Source: Alloascoidea africana | Taxonomy: Eukaryota > Ascomycota > Alloascoideomycetes > Alloascoideales > Alloascoideaceae | Length of the DNA stretch: 64,000 nucleotides | Assembly (NCBI GenBank): GCA_030581615.1 | Contig: JAKTTT010000014.1 | Span: forward strand, 248,001-312,000 | Direction of reading: 5' to 3' | Shown: positions 30,712 through 43,247 of the stretch, in pieces | Position numbering within the stretch: position 1 is the first letter of the stretch | How the letters are laid out: every line of letters starts with the position of its first letter | Notes under the pieces: generated by a model | Told to the model about the DNA's origin: nothing | Seen by the model: the letters and a program-made list of their open reading frames with translations, nothing else | Database searches by the model: none | Position numbers and translations under genes: made by a program

Positions 30712-33607
30712 ATGGCAATTATTCTAACAGTTTGGAATTACCAGCAAAATGATACGAAGCGTTTAAAACGACGTATTGTGGAATCCGATTCAGATAATGA
30801 TGATACATCGATTGAAGTTGTTGAAAAGTATGTTTTATTTAACCTCGTTGTTGTCTCTCTGACGCGAAGAAAAATAAAATACTAATTCGTGTTTGTTCAG
30901 AAAATCTTCAAAACCTTTAAAACGCCAAAAAACAGTCGAATCTTTAAAAGATGTGAATGTTTCGGATTACTTTGGGGATAAAAAACCTACAAGAACAAAT
31001 GTTCCTAAACAACCGCCCAAGCCAAAACAACAAAAGCCTAACAAGAAAAGCTCCAAAGAGGAACCTATTGAAATTGATGATGATGAGTTTCTGTTTGAAG
31101 GCATAGATGAGGATGATCTGGAAATGCTTGATGAACCGAAAGCTCAAACCAAGACTACAAGAAAAACTACTTCCAAGGCTTCAACCTATCCAACTGATAA
31201 ACGCGCAAGTGTGTCCAAGCCTAAACTTTCTCAAGCTCCTAAGAAACAGACAACAGGAGCACCGGCTACTGCAAACGGCGGTGTAACTGCTGAGCAGGTA
31301 CTTGCCAAAATCCCCGATGCCAAATTACCAGATAATGTGGAGCTTAAACCGTTCAATTTCGGAGACATGAAGGCAAGAGAAGCCGCTGATTCATCTGCTG
31401 TTGCAATGGTGGAATTGCCAGAGTGTGCACCTGATTGTTTATTCGGATTGACGATTGTTTTCACAGGGACTCTTCCAAACCTGCCTCGTAACATGTGTGA
31501 AGATTATGCGAAAAGATATGGTGCAAAAGTCACAAAATCGGTTTCGAAAAAAACGAGTTTGGTTGTCATTGGGGATGACGCTGGATTTAGGAAAATAGAA
31601 GCGATCCGGAAGAACAAGATCAAAGCAATTGATGAGGATGGATTTATACAATTGTTGAAGGACATGCCTGCGATGGGAGGATCTGGTGAGAATGCGCAAA
31701 AATCCCAGGAGAAAAAAAAACTGGAGGAGGCGAGAATAAAGAAACTGTCTCGGGAAATGGAGGAGCGAGAAAAACAAGAAGAAGAGGAACGTCGTCTCCA
31801 TCAGGAGAAACTAAATGCTGCTCGAAACAAACTCAACAGTCTTGGGAAATCCTCGTCAAGTAAAAACATTAGCGCTGATGACTTCATCCCAGAACCAGCG
31901 AAAACCGTTTCAAGCGAGGATCAACTGTGGACAGTCAAATATGCTCCCAAAACAGAAAAAGACATTTGTGGTAATACTGGAATGGTTGCGAAGCTTAAAA
32001 AATGGTTAACTGAATGGGACCACAATGCAAAGAGAAAATTCTCAAATGGTACTTTCCGAGCAGCTTTAATTTATGGACCTCCTGGTATTGGTAAAACCAC
32101 AACGGCTCACATTGTGGCAAGAAACTTGGGATACGACGTTGTTGAAAGAAACGCTTCTGATGTTCGAAGCAAGGGCCAGCTGAATTCAACCATCAAAGCT
32201 GCTCTTGGAAACACCTCCTTGGCCGGGTTTTTCCACATGCAATCTTACCCTTCTGCAAACCCAAATAAAAAGAAATTGGTTTTCATAATGGATGAGGTTG
32301 ATGGAATGTCGAGTGGTGATCATGGCGGAGTAGGACAATTGGCCCAGTTTTGTCGTACTACTCATGTCCCCTTGATTCTTATCTGTAATGATCGCTCATT
32401 ACCCAAAATGAGACCATTTGATCGAGTCACACTTGATGTTCAGTTTAGAAGACCCACCGAACAGGCTGTATCGGAGAGAATAAAGGCGATTTGTCGAAAA
32501 GAGAAAATCAATATCGATCCTTCTGTGATTGGGAATTTGATCTTAAGTACAGGTGGAGACATGAGACAGATTTTGAACTTTTTATCCACAATTTCATTGA
32601 CTGAAAAAACAATGGATTACGCAAGCACAAAAGAAAACAGCAAAAAATGGGAGAAGCACATTATTCTCAAACCATTTGATGTCACTTCAAAGTTGTTTAA
32701 TGGTTCCATTTGGATGCCAAAGGGTGGACTGTCTATTAATGAAAAAATAGAACTGTACTTTAACGATTTCAGCTTTGTTCCCTTGATGGTTCAAGAAAAC
32801 TATCTCAACACTCGACCTCTTGGAGCTTCTGCGGGAAGTGCCCACTTGAAAAGGGTTGCAGATGCAGCAGAGGCAATATCTCAAGGTGATCTGGTAGATC
32901 GTGTTATTCATGGATCTGAACAGCAATGGAGTTTAATGCCATTTCATGCGATCATGTCCACAGTTTTACCTGCCTCCAAAGTGGCTGGGCAAGGAGCAGG
33001 AAGATACAACTTTACCGCCTGGCTGGGACAAAATTCAAAGATGAACAAGAATTATAGACTTCTTCAGGATGTGCAATATCATTCTAGATTGTGCACATCG
33101 GGAGATAAAAAGGAGCTTAGGCTTCAATATCTCAGTCTACTCTCTACCAGACTTGTCAGACCTTTCAAAATCAAGGGAGTTGATGGTGTTAAAGATGTTA
33201 TTGATATTTTGGATAACTATTACCTTACAAAAGAGGACTGGGACACGATTATGGACTTGGGTGTAGGCCCTTCCAAACCAGAGCTGGTAACCAAGTTCAT
33301 GACAACGCAAATGAAGTCCGCTTTTACAAAGGAATACAACAAGGCCTCTCATCCAACGGCAACCACCAAATCTGCCACCACGCTTGGAAACGGAGGAGGA
33401 CGTACCAAGAAAACAGTTCCAGATATCGAAGACGCTATTGAAAGCGATGAAGACGTTCCAGATGAGAAGGAGGATAATGATGATGACATTACAAAAGATA
33501 AATCCATCAAAAAGGGGAGAGCGAAAAAGCCAAAGGGAAAAGGCAAGGCAAGCGCATCTGCCAAGGGTAAAGCCAGGACAACCACTAGGAAGGCCAAGAC
33601 CAGGTAG
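30712..33607 (+). CDS. RFC1: RFC1, large subunit of replication factor C (one intron)
   Basis: Exons 30712-30827 and 30901-33607 encode 940 residues. The 73-base intron begins GTATGT and has a TACTAAT branch. Rfc1 is the large subunit of the clamp loader that opens PCNA. Visible parts, in order: a PCNA-interaction-like DVNVSDYFGDKK near residue 60; a BRCT domain at about 215-305 (LFGLTIVFTGTLP); Walker A GPPGIGKTT near 430; Walker B MDEVDGM near 495; the box NASDVRSK between them; and the C-terminal collar domain, with IMDLGVGPSK near 805. The tail is rich in Lys/Arg and acidic patches. The PIP-like motif sits at the very N-terminus in yeast Rfc1; here an acidic extension of about 55 residues precedes it. 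Confidence 0.95.
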
Positions 33608-33828
33608 GAATGGATAGCATTGATCTCTTTTTGTTTGTTTTATTTTCTAGTATAATCTATAATGATACCGTATATCTCTCGCTGGGAGTACGTGGCTCTG
33701 AATACCCAAGTTGGAGTTTTCCATCACTTAGCGTAAATCATGTACCAGTATTGCTGTGGAAATGGAGTATTCTGGAAGGAAGGAGGAAGTACCATCAGTT
33801 TCTATCTAGTGATATAGACAAGCTGACC

Positions 33829-34566
33829 ATGTATCTTCCTAAAGCTGCTTTAGCAACTTCGAGAATTGCAAAAGCGAGAGTGGGATTGCCTGCTGTTACT
33901 CGTTTAGCGCCGGTGTTTCAGCAGAGCTACAAAGCACCAACTGGATTGCATTTTATGCGAACCTATGCCAATGAGACTAATGGCAAGGCAGAACAAGAAA
34001 AGGAAACAAAGGAGCCTTCTGACAGCAGCAAGCAGGAACAGGAATCTCCTTCTACACCTGCCAAATCCTCAGTGGAACAGCTCAAAGAACAACTGGATGA
34101 GAAGAACAAGGAATTTGCAAAAGTGAAAGATCAGTATTTGCGACAGGTTGCTGAATTTCGAAATCTACAAGAAACAACAAAACGAGATATACAGGCTGCG
34201 AAAGACTTTGCTCTCGTTAAATTTTGCAGAGATCTACTTGAATCAATTGACAATTTCCAATTTGCTTTGAAATCAGTTGATCCAAAGATTTTGGAGACAA
34301 ACACAGAACTTAAGCAACTTTATGATGGTGTAGTGATGGTTAGAAATGTTTTTGAGAGAACTCTGGGTAAACATGGTTTACAAAAGGTAGATCCATTGGG
34401 AGAACCATTCAACCCAAATATTCATGAGGCGGTTGAGCAGGTCCCTAAGGACCAGGCAGATAGTAAAGAACCTGGAACTGTATCTTCAGTCCAACAGATT
34501 GGTTACAGTTTGAATAATCGTGTTATCAGACCTGCTAAAGTGGGGATAGTTAAGGATTCGGAATGA
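33829..34566 (+). CDS. MGE1: MGE1, mitochondrial GrpE nucleotide exchange factor
   Basis: A 245-residue GrpE-family protein that releases ADP from mitochondrial Hsp70 (Ssc1) during protein import and folding. The N-terminal 45 residues are basic and Ser/Ala-rich and look like a targeting sequence. A long coiled coil follows (EQLKEQLDEKNKEFAKVKDQ), then the GrpE core with LLESIDNFQFAL, FNPNIHEAV and the late VGYxxxNRVIRPAKVGI block. The frame is open to 33610, two bases past the RFC1 stop, but those residues are hydrophobic and unlike a leader; 33829 gives the family-typical length. Confidence 0.93.
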   Translation: MYLPKAALATSRIAKARVGLPAVTRLAPVFQQSYKAPTGLHFMRTYANETNGKAEQEKETKEPSDSSKQEQESPSTPAKSSVEQLKEQLDEKNKEFAKVKDQYLRQVAEFRNLQETTKRDIQAAKDFALVKFCRDLLESIDNFQFALKSVDPKILETNTELKQLYDGVVMVRNVFERTLGKHGLQKVDPLGEPFNPNIHEAVEQVPKDQADSKEPGTVSSVQQIGYSLNNRVIRPAKVGIVKDSE

Positions 34567-35176
34567 GCAAAATTGAATTGAACCACAAGAATCAAGAAAC
34601 ATGTTGCAAGCTTTAGACGGATTATCACAACGACTGATTCAATGTATACACGTATTCTCAAGACCTTATCTTTTTCTCTGTTACCAGAACATGAGAAGAT
34701 GATTAGCGTCTACTTATGATCATCAAAAAGTTCTTTTTGTAAATAGTTTAGAATTACTCATCAGATGTGAAGGTATTGTAGCATGAGAATCTGTCCATTC
34801 GCCATCGTGTTGCAATGAAAATGTCACTACTTTCTACTACAAACTGCTGTACCTTGACACAGATTAGATTCATGCCATCTTTTGCGTGGACGATGCTTTT
34901 CAAAAGATGATTGTTGAGGCTCAAGTGATCATTGATAGTTGCTCTAGACGACCTTTAACAATGTCTACGGCACCAGATGTCGTAAAATCACACCTATATC
35001 CTACAAAGGTAGAATTATCTTTCAAAACTCTGTAATCGAGATTTAAAAACAAAAATTCTTGGAATGAGTGACCGAATAGTTTAGTTTATGACTCCATAGT
35101 GGCAATGGTAGATTATAGGAACATAAATTAATGATATATGGTAAACAAAACAATATCATAATATCATTCAGTGGCT
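34567..35176. other. Convergent 3' interval
   Basis: About 600 bases between the 3' ends of MGE1 and RPL33. I see no gene here. It carries the terminators of both genes, without a distinctive signal. Confidence 0.4.
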
Positions 35177-35909
35177 CTAAATGTTGGAGGGGTAAAGGAA
35201 AATTCTGACAGATGCTCCAAATGTCTTTGCTGGTAAATTCTTCTTGAAGTTTGCACGAACAAGGCCAGAGTTACCATGGGTGCGTGTGACTTTTCCCCAA
35301 ATGACTCTTATCTTTGAACCACGGATTTCCTTCGACGCACGGTAAACGTATGCAATTCTCTTGCCAAGGTAAAACTGGGCATCCTTAGGCGAGGCCACAC
35401 CTTCGATTTTGATCAAGGATATGTTGGGGTTGGTGACGTTCTTGCTTCGTTGGTATGAAACATGCTTTCCCTTGACGTATACTAGAGCACAAGTCATCAA
35501 ATGTTAGTCGCTATTGTCCCATATTCTCTGCATTTAAAAACTCTTGTCTGGTTTGGATCTCCTGTTACAAAACTGTTGAGCAACTTGCGAGTGGTATTCA
35601 AATTCTCAAACCGTCAGATACATTCGTGTTTTTTTAAAGCCAATGTTGTTTCTAATTCGTAATCTTCCATTCCAGAATTCCGTAAAACTGATTCAAAATT
35701 CGAATAAAAATGTTGTCTAATGTTGAACACTAGGTTTATGTTGTTGTTCTTGTATCGACTGAAATATCATAATCGTGGTGGCATATAACCATTTGTCATT
35801 TCTTGATTGACCCAAACAGTAAAGACAGCTTCATCTCAAACCAGAACAAAAATGGACTTTGTTGTAAACTATATCACAGTCAATACTTACATCTGTGTGA
35901 TTCAGCCAT
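35177..35909 (-). CDS. RPL33: RPL33 ribosomal protein eL33 (one intron)
   Basis: Exon 1 (35909-35891) encodes the first six residues plus one base. The intron (35890-35482, 409 bases) begins GTAAGT, has a GACTAAC branch point and ends TAG. Exon 2 is 35481-35177. The product has 107 residues, the length of yeast Rpl33, and near-identical blocks ([49 protein letters not shown]). It is a component of the 60S subunit. The intron after the sixth codon matches the position known in yeast RPL33A/B. I looked for box C/D snoRNA motifs in the intron and saw none that were convincing. Confidence 0.96.
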
Positions 35910-36606
35910 TGTTGAGATTCTAATGCTTTTAGTTCGTGGTGATGAATTTGGAAGATCAACTTACTGTTACACCTTCAAAACCTAGTGCTGATAATTACGC
36001 ACACTACAAAGATGCACAAACATCAGCATGGAAGATATTAAGTGACTGCGTTTCTAGGTGTGGATTATTTATAGGCACGTGATTTCATATAGGGCTCTGA
36101 ATCTAGAATTTTAATTTTTTTGATCATTTGGTTTTGTTTCAAATGAATACCAATATGTTGCAATCAGTATTTATCAGCTTTCCTTTGTTCAAGGTTTAGC
36201 CATCCTATCTATCTTCAATACTATAGGGATAGAAGAACTCTGCCGCAGTGTTCCCAGAAGGAAGATGAGGTACAGTTCTGAAATTACAACTACAATCCAA
36301 ATAATCGTAAGACGAAAAAAATAGACAAACGATCAAAAGAACCCCTCCTTTTGCAGAAAGGATGACCTATCTTTCAATTATTCCCAGAATGTGGTTATGA
36401 ATGGACACATCATGACGATAATGAGCTGAGCTGATAGAACCTAGCTATAGTCGTTGTTTCCTAATCCTAAACTACATCTCAAACAATCTTACAATCACAA
36501 GTGGTCCAATTTCCAAACATAAATTTGTAACAAATATAAACAAAATCTAAATGAAAAAATGCATTTTTCTCAAGGTCGTAAACTAATCTTTCTCCTTTCA
36601 ACATTT
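35910..36606. promoter_or_regulatory. RPL33 promoter region
   Basis: About 700 bases. A CACGTG (36076-36081) and, ten bases farther from the gene, an AGGGCT (36091-36096) lie about 170-190 bases upstream of the RPL33 ATG. These resemble Cbf1 and Tbf1 sites, known at ribosomal protein promoters in yeasts such as Candida. The right part is the 3' flank of DUR1,2 and holds no gene. Confidence 0.5.
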
Positions 36607-39600
36607 TCATGCAATCACTGCTACCAAATCTCCAGCATCGATCATGTCTCCATTTGAATGTAAAATCTTTACAATCTTGCCATCTCTTGGAGCATTAACA
36701 ATCATTTCGGTCTTCATTGCCTCTACTGCAATAATTCCTTGGGATTTTGTTACAGTATCGTTAACATTGACCAAACTCTTCCAAAATCGGCCTGAAAATT
36801 CAGAGTAAATAAACTCTGCATCCTCCCCAAACTGCTCCAACGATAAAGGCTCCTCTTGCTTGGCCAAAGAGCTCGTCAATTCGGAATTTGATATCTGGAT
36901 AAGCCTGTTAAACTCTTCTAATTCTGCTCCTTGCTGCTGTGCATGCTCTGTTATTGACTCGATATTCGCTTCAACCCATCGCAGATACTGTTCGTGGTCA
37001 AACACCGAATCCTCAATTTGAATATGGTACTTGCCATTTTCGACTTCAGCGCTTAACCTGTCAATTTCTTCTTCAGTCACTGGGTAGAATTCAACCTGGT
37101 CAAACACATTCAATAACCATGGTCTATCCTGCTGTCCCAAAGTAAGCTTATCCCAAATGGGTATAGTTCTCCCAACAAGTTGATAGCCACCGGGGGACTC
37201 CATTGTGTAGATACACATGTACATTCCTCCAATTCCAACTGTTCCGTTCGGCGTAAACGATCTAGAAGGATTATACTTTGTACCAATAAGTCTATGCCTT
37301 GGATCAAGTGGAACAGCACATGGAGCGCCCAAAAAGACATCACCAAGCCCAAGAACAAGGAACCTTGCAACGTAGAGCAACTCCTTTATCTCATTTCTGT
37401 CTAGACCGTTTACAGAGGCCAAAAAGTCAACATTGTTTGGGAGCCATGGTGCTGATGATCTGATTGTTTCTTGATACCGTTTCACTGCAGCAAGAGTCTT
37501 TTTATCTTCAAAAGCCATGGGGAGTTTGATAATTCTAGAGGGCACCTTCCATTTCTTGTCAAATAGAATTTCCTTTTCAAATTTGATCAACGTTTGAAGC
37601 AAATCTTTTTGTGTCACTGAATGCCCATCAAACTGGATCAGCACGGATCGAACACCTGGTGACATTTCCAAAACTCCTTTAGTCTTTGAACCAAAGACTT
37701 TTTCAGTGAGCCTGTGAACACGATAAGAAAGATTCAAGTCCATAATGTTCTCGCCATATTCAACCAAAATGTATCTATCTCCAGCCTGTCTGTAGGTTAC
37801 CTCAGGATTTTCAGCGCTTGGCTCAGCGTAAAACAGAACGGGTTCATAATCGGTAACTGTTGCATCTGTGATGAGTTTCTTGTCAAAGCTGGTAGCAGCC
37901 TGTGTCGGTTTCAAGCTTTTAATGTCTGCGTCTTGAATATCCTTCAATTCAATTGCCTTTTCAAAGGATATAGGGACAAACTGGATTAAATCACCTGGCT
38001 TTGCCTGTCCAACTTTCCACATCTCGGATTCAATTACCACAGCAGCACAGACAAACCCCCCAAGAGATGGACCATCGCATGTAAGAATAACAGGTTCATC
38101 ACCTGTAAAGTTGATAGCGCCAAGAGAATAGACATAATCGTGAGCATTTGAAGGATGCAATCCACCTTCACCACCATCACTTCGAGCCCATTCTGGCTTT
38201 GGACCGATAAGTCGAACACCAAACCTGTTTGAATTATAGTGAACTTTCCACTCGCTTGCAAAGAACGTTTTGATCGATTCTGATGTAAAGAAATCAGGAG
38301 ATCCATGTGGTCCAACTGTAACGGCTACAGTCCAGTGCTTTTTATATTCAGGAATCAAGCTCTTATCAATCGCAATAGGCTCTGAGATTGGAGCCGGGAG
38401 TGTACAAGAAGAAACTTCCGGTTGTCCCAAAAACAGGACATCTCCATACTTGAGAACTCTTCCGTTGAATCCACCCATTGAACCCAGGGCAAATGTTGAT
38501 CTGGAGCCAAGGTATTCAGGAACATCAATGCCACCTCGAATGGCAACATAGCATCGACAGCCAGTGGCCAATTTGCCAATAGATAGTTTTTGACCCTTTT
38601 GTACCGTAATTGGCTCCCACATTTTAACGTCCTTGTCATCAACTTTAACAGGAGCAGATCCACCAGTGACAGAAATGATAGAGTCATGATGGAACAGAAT
38701 TGTAGGTCCGTTCAATGTGCATTCGATTGCAGGTGACTTGACATCGTTACCCACTATTCTGTTTGCAATGCGGAAGGCATAATCGTCCATAGGGCCTGAA
38801 GGTGGCACACCAACTCTCCACAGAAGTGTACGGCCGGGGTAATCCTGAACAGTGGTGTAAGATCCGGGAACGGTAATTTCAATTGCCTTGGCGGAATACT
38901 CAAATGAATCAAGCACTTTGGTAGCGACTTGGGCTTTTGCAAACATCTCCGAGCTTGCAATTGATCTCAAGTAGTCAATGTTTGTGACAACACCATAGAC
39001 AACAGTATCCTCTAAAGCTTTGTTCAACTTTGCCAGAGTCTCTTTACGATTTTTTCCATGAACGATAATCTTGGCAAGAGTTGGGTCAAATTCAGCGGAG
39101 ATCTTGGTACCCTTGGAGACCCATCCATCAATTCTAGCATATTCAGGGAACTTGATTTCAGTAATTTGGCCAGGAGAGGGCAGGAAATCTTTTACTGGAT
39201 TTTCAGCGTACAATCGGGCTTCCATAGCACAACCCGTAACTTGAATTTTCTGGCTAAAATCAGGAGGGCAATCGGCGGCAATGTAGAGCATCCATTCAAC
39301 GAGATCCAGACCAGTAACCATTTCTGTAATAGGGTGCTCAACTTGAAGTCTCGCATTCACTTCCAAAAAGTAAAACTCATCTCTGGCAGCATCAAAAATA
39401 AACTCAACTGTTCCAGCACATTTGTAGTTCATTGAAGAAGCCAACTGTTCCGCTGCAAGTCTCATCTTTTGTCTTGTACTTTCAGAAAGATCGGGTGCAG
39501 GAGTTTCTTCAATAACCTTTTGATTACGTCGTTGCAACGAACAATCTCTTTCACCCAGAGCAATAGCTTTACCATAACCATCCCCAAATATCTGAACCTC

Positions 39601-42141
39601 AACGTGACGGGCATTCTGAACAAATCTTTCGAGGAAAACGCCACCATCTCCAAAGTATGAAATACCCTGGTGCTGGACGGTATAGAAAGCTTTTATCAGC
39701 TCTTCTTCGTTTTTCACCATTTGAAGTCCAATACCACCTCCACCGGCGGTTGATTTAACCATTATAGGATATGTCAACTCTCTAGCAATCTCAACAGCTT
39801 CCTCGACAGACCCAATCAGATCGGAACCGGGGACAAGTGGCACATTTGCGTTTTCAGCGATTTGTCTTGCAGAGTGTTTAAGGCCCAACTTTCTGATTGC
39901 CTCACCAGTAGGTCCTACAAAAACAATGTCTTCTTCAACGCACTTATCGGAGAAATCAGCATTTTCGGAAAGAAATCCGTAACCGGGGATGATTGCTTCT
40001 GATTTGGTCTGTTTTGCAGCGGATATTATCTTACGGATTGACAAGTAGGTGTCAGAAGCCGAGGTTCCATTTAGAGGGATTGCTTCATCCGCAAGTAGAA
40101 CATGCTCGCTATATTTGTCCTGATCAGCGTAGACAGCTATTGCCTTGATTTCCAATTTCTTTAAAGTTTTAATTATCCTTACAGCAATCTCACCTCTGTT
40201 TGCCACAAGAACGGTTTTAAAAGGCTTTCTCTTTTGTGCAAGTGGGTTTAGCGAAGCAATATATAGTCTCCATCCGCCAAACTCTGTGATATCTCTTGTT
40301 CCCGGTTGTAAATAGCCAGCTTCTTCACAAATGAATCCCTTCACGTATTCTCCATTTGAGAGTTCGACATTACCAATTCCCAGAGGTGCAGGAACCATGG
40401 AGATGAACTTTCCAAATAGTTCTTTTGGAACTGCATAGACCTCAACGGCAATTTTTTTGCCCAACTCGGAGACTCTTCGAAGTCCAGGTTTTGCAGGGAC
40501 CGTGTTAGGCAGAGCATAAAGCCTATAATGTTCTGAGGTTGTTGTTTTGCGAAGCAAAGTTGCATTAACTCCTTCCAATTGCCAATGCAAAGCCATTCCA
40601 GATAAATGGCCACCAACCACAGCCAGCTTGATAACATTTTTGGGTACAATTTTGGGGATTGTTGGGCTCAAGTCATCTTCATCCTTTATTGTTTCCTTAA
40701 GACATCCAATAGGTCTTGCTGGAGCAATTTGAGTCAGGTATCGGGAAGCAAGATCCAAGAGGGCGTAATCGTTAAACTTTTCAGAAAGTAAAGTTACACC
40801 AAAGGGGAACTTATCTTCTCTGAACCCAGCAGGGATGGCTAGGGCAGAAAAATCAGCAAGATTAACGAAATTCGTATAGGTGCCTTGTATTGAGTTTACC
40901 TTAATGGGCTCATTCTGAACACTTTCAATTGTTGGGAAGAGTGGGCAAGTCGGGACAATGAATCCATCAAAAGAGTCATATTGGGACAAGACCTGTTTCA
41001 GAATCTTTTTCCGCAGGTATTCATAGTCAAAAGCATCCGATGCCGAAAAGTTTTCCGCACTTTTGATGATTTTGTAAACGGTGGGGTCAAAATCCTCCGT
41101 GGGGTGGTTATTTAGGAATGATTTAATTGCGGAGTATCTCTCTGCTACCCATGGACCTTCATACAGGCATCTTGCAAGTCTGAACAAGTTTTCAAAATCG
41201 ACAGCCTCTGTGATAACCCCAACCTTGTTAAAATCGGCGATAGCTCTATCAAAGACCTGTGCGTTATACTTATCTCCAAACCAATCAGGGTTTTGTGGGA
41301 CAGCAAATTTAGGGGTTTTGCCAAACTTTCTCAATGGATTGGGAGGAAGCGGTCGTGAATACTCGTCTTCCTGGTCTGTTTCTGCCATTATAGAAAAAAC
41401 CAATTGTGCATCGCTCAAGTTGAGAGCAAAAATGGAAACGCAGTCCAGAGACTTGCATGCAGGAACGACACCTTTACAAGAAAAAGCACCACAGGTTGGT
41501 TTCAACCCGATGATGTTGTTCAAAGAGGCTGGAACACGACCTGATCCGGCAGTGTCTGTTCCCAGAGAAAATGGTACAAGACCTCTTGCAACAGCAGAGG
41601 CGGAACCGGCAGAAGAGCCTCCTGATACGTGTTTTTCGGAGAAGGTGTTGGGCGTTATTCCGTATGGTGATCGGACACCAACCAAACCGGTAGCAAACTG
41701 ATCCAGATTTGTTTTCCCGACCACAATGGCCCCAGCTGCTTTCAAAAGTTTGACGGTTGTGGCATCTTCTTTGGCAAGATAGGCAAACTTGGGACAAGCG
41801 GCGGTTGTTTCAAATCCTTCAACGTCGATATTGTCTTTGACTGCAAAAGGGACGCCGTGAAGTGGGAGCTATAACCGTTAGCGTTAGGAGGACTATAGAT
41901 ACTAAATTGATGATGGAAAATGTAGGAAAGCGGAAAAGCGCACCTTTTCCTTATCTGGGAGCGCTTGAAGAGTATCCCATTGTTGCTGGAGCAATTGTTC
42001 AGTTGATATCGAGATCCAGGCCGGATCAGATGTAGAAAACGAAGACACCAGCTTTTTGATGTTTGATAAGCCCTCATCGGCCGGAGCCACGGACTGGACG
42101 GTGGCCCATTGGGCTATAGACCAACCTATAGTGGAAGACAT
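36607..42141 (-). CDS. DUR1,2: DUR1,2 urea amidolyase (one intron)
   Basis: Exons 42141-41944 and 41868-36607 encode 1819 residues (yeast 1835). The 75-base intron begins GTGCGC, has tandem CTAAC motifs, and its last branch point lies only about ten bases before the AG. The enzyme carboxylates urea with biotin and ATP to allophanate, then hydrolyses this to ammonia and CO2. Allophanate hydrolase comes first, with Lys in VPFAVKDN and serines in GGSSAGSA. Biotin carboxylase starts near residue 615 (VLVANRGEIAVRI; GGGGIGLQ). The carboxyltransferase begins near 1075 (PPSGPMDDY; GPSLGGFV). Biotin would attach to Lys in EAMKTEM near 1785. CTG codons occupy conserved leucines (for example in KTNLDQ and GLDLVEW). 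Confidence 0.97.
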
Positions 42142-43247
42142 GACTGTGAGCTAGAAGAGGACGCGGGTGATGGAACAATGGGGACAGGGCAGACGAGAGT
42201 ATTATATATCCAGCGACCTCTTTTCCTTATCAGACCGCCGGGAAGGTTAGGTTTTGGACCAGCACACTCTTTCTTTCCTGCTCTCGTTTAGCCGCGGGCC
42301 GCTGTCCATGCGCCTGATAACCTCCCGCCGTGCACGGCCGGGTAACCCGACGATTGTGCACGCGAACGGGTTTCCCCGAACGTGCGAAACAGCCCCCACT
42401 CTCCATGCCCAGTGGCGGTGGTGGGATTGGCATTGGCATTGGCATTGGCATGGGCATCTCGCTGAGAGATAGCCAGAGTGCATTATCAGTCTGTTACTGC
42501 TTTCCGTGTAAAGAGGGGGCACGGGCTGGAGGAGACCAAACGTCCAGGACGACCGAAATCTCGACGTTTGTTCGTCCGGTTCCGCCGCGTTCGGCTCCGG
42601 CTCCGGCTCCGGCCCCAAGACGCAGGTCTAACTTTCTTCCGCGGGCCCTGGGGGGAAAAACAAGCACACAAGGCAAACTTTTTTTTTGGCCCGCTTGCCT
42701 ATTTTTGAAAAAGAACAGAATCGTGATGAACCACTCATACGCTTCCAGGCTATCTACTGTGGATCATAAAATAGAAGCTATTTGAGTTTTCCGCAGGCCC
42801 ATAGTTGTTTTCCCGACGGTACAAATTCGTACGGGCCTCATCCCTACCACCAAGCACCTTTCTGATTATCATTATTTTCTGCATTTGATCTTGTGGAAAA
42901 GCGTTTCCAACTGCCAACCGGACTTGAATCCGTTCCGCCCCCACTAGATAGGGTCTAATCAGCGACCTCTGGAACTGATAAGGATCTGTTCCATTCGCAC
43001 GGCTGGGACCATCGCCGTGTAGAATCTCAGTTCTTAAGAGTCCGGTTACAAGCAAGCCAAACACCGGAGATAAAGATAAGAATACAACTAAGATTCCGCT
43101 CTCGGGAAAGGATGCTCTTGTCTCAATAGACACAATACTGAATGAATTACGATGCATATTTTAAACCGGATAAGCTAATCTGTAGATCTATATCCTTTTG
43201 TATGTTTTCTAGAAATTTGAGATTCTTTTATCGCTTTTAGAATCATC
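42142..43247. promoter_or_regulatory. DUR1,2 promoter and GC-rich spacer
   Basis: For DUR1,2 there is a TATA-like TTATATAT at 42202-42209. GATA-type boxes lie at 42226-42233 (CTTATCAG), 42314-42320 (CTGATAA) and 42483-42489 (TTATCAG), fitting nitrogen-catabolite control by GATA factors. Four TTGGCA repeats lie at 42427-42450 and a CCGGCT run near 42595-42618. The stretch 42780-43190 is compositionally even, with several small self-complementary runs and no protein I recognise. Confidence 0.5.

Noticed and set aside
33610-33828. N-terminal extension of MGE1
   Set aside because: The residues are hydrophobic and do not resemble a mitochondrial leader, and the frame starts two bases after the RFC1 stop. 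The ATG at 33829 gives the normal length.
35482-35890. snoRNA in the RPL33 intron
   Set aside because: Loose C-like (GATGAAG) and D-like runs occur, but spacing and terminal pairing do not fit a box C/D snoRNA.
42330-42785. 151-codon plus-strand frame in the DUR1,2 promoter
   Set aside because: Low-complexity Gly-Ile and Ala-Pro repeats from short tandem DNA repeats, overlapping GATA boxes. Not gene-like.
42750-43157. 135-codon minus-strand frame next to NDUFA12
   Set aside because: No recognisable family, and no promoter or intron logic linking it to NDUFA12.
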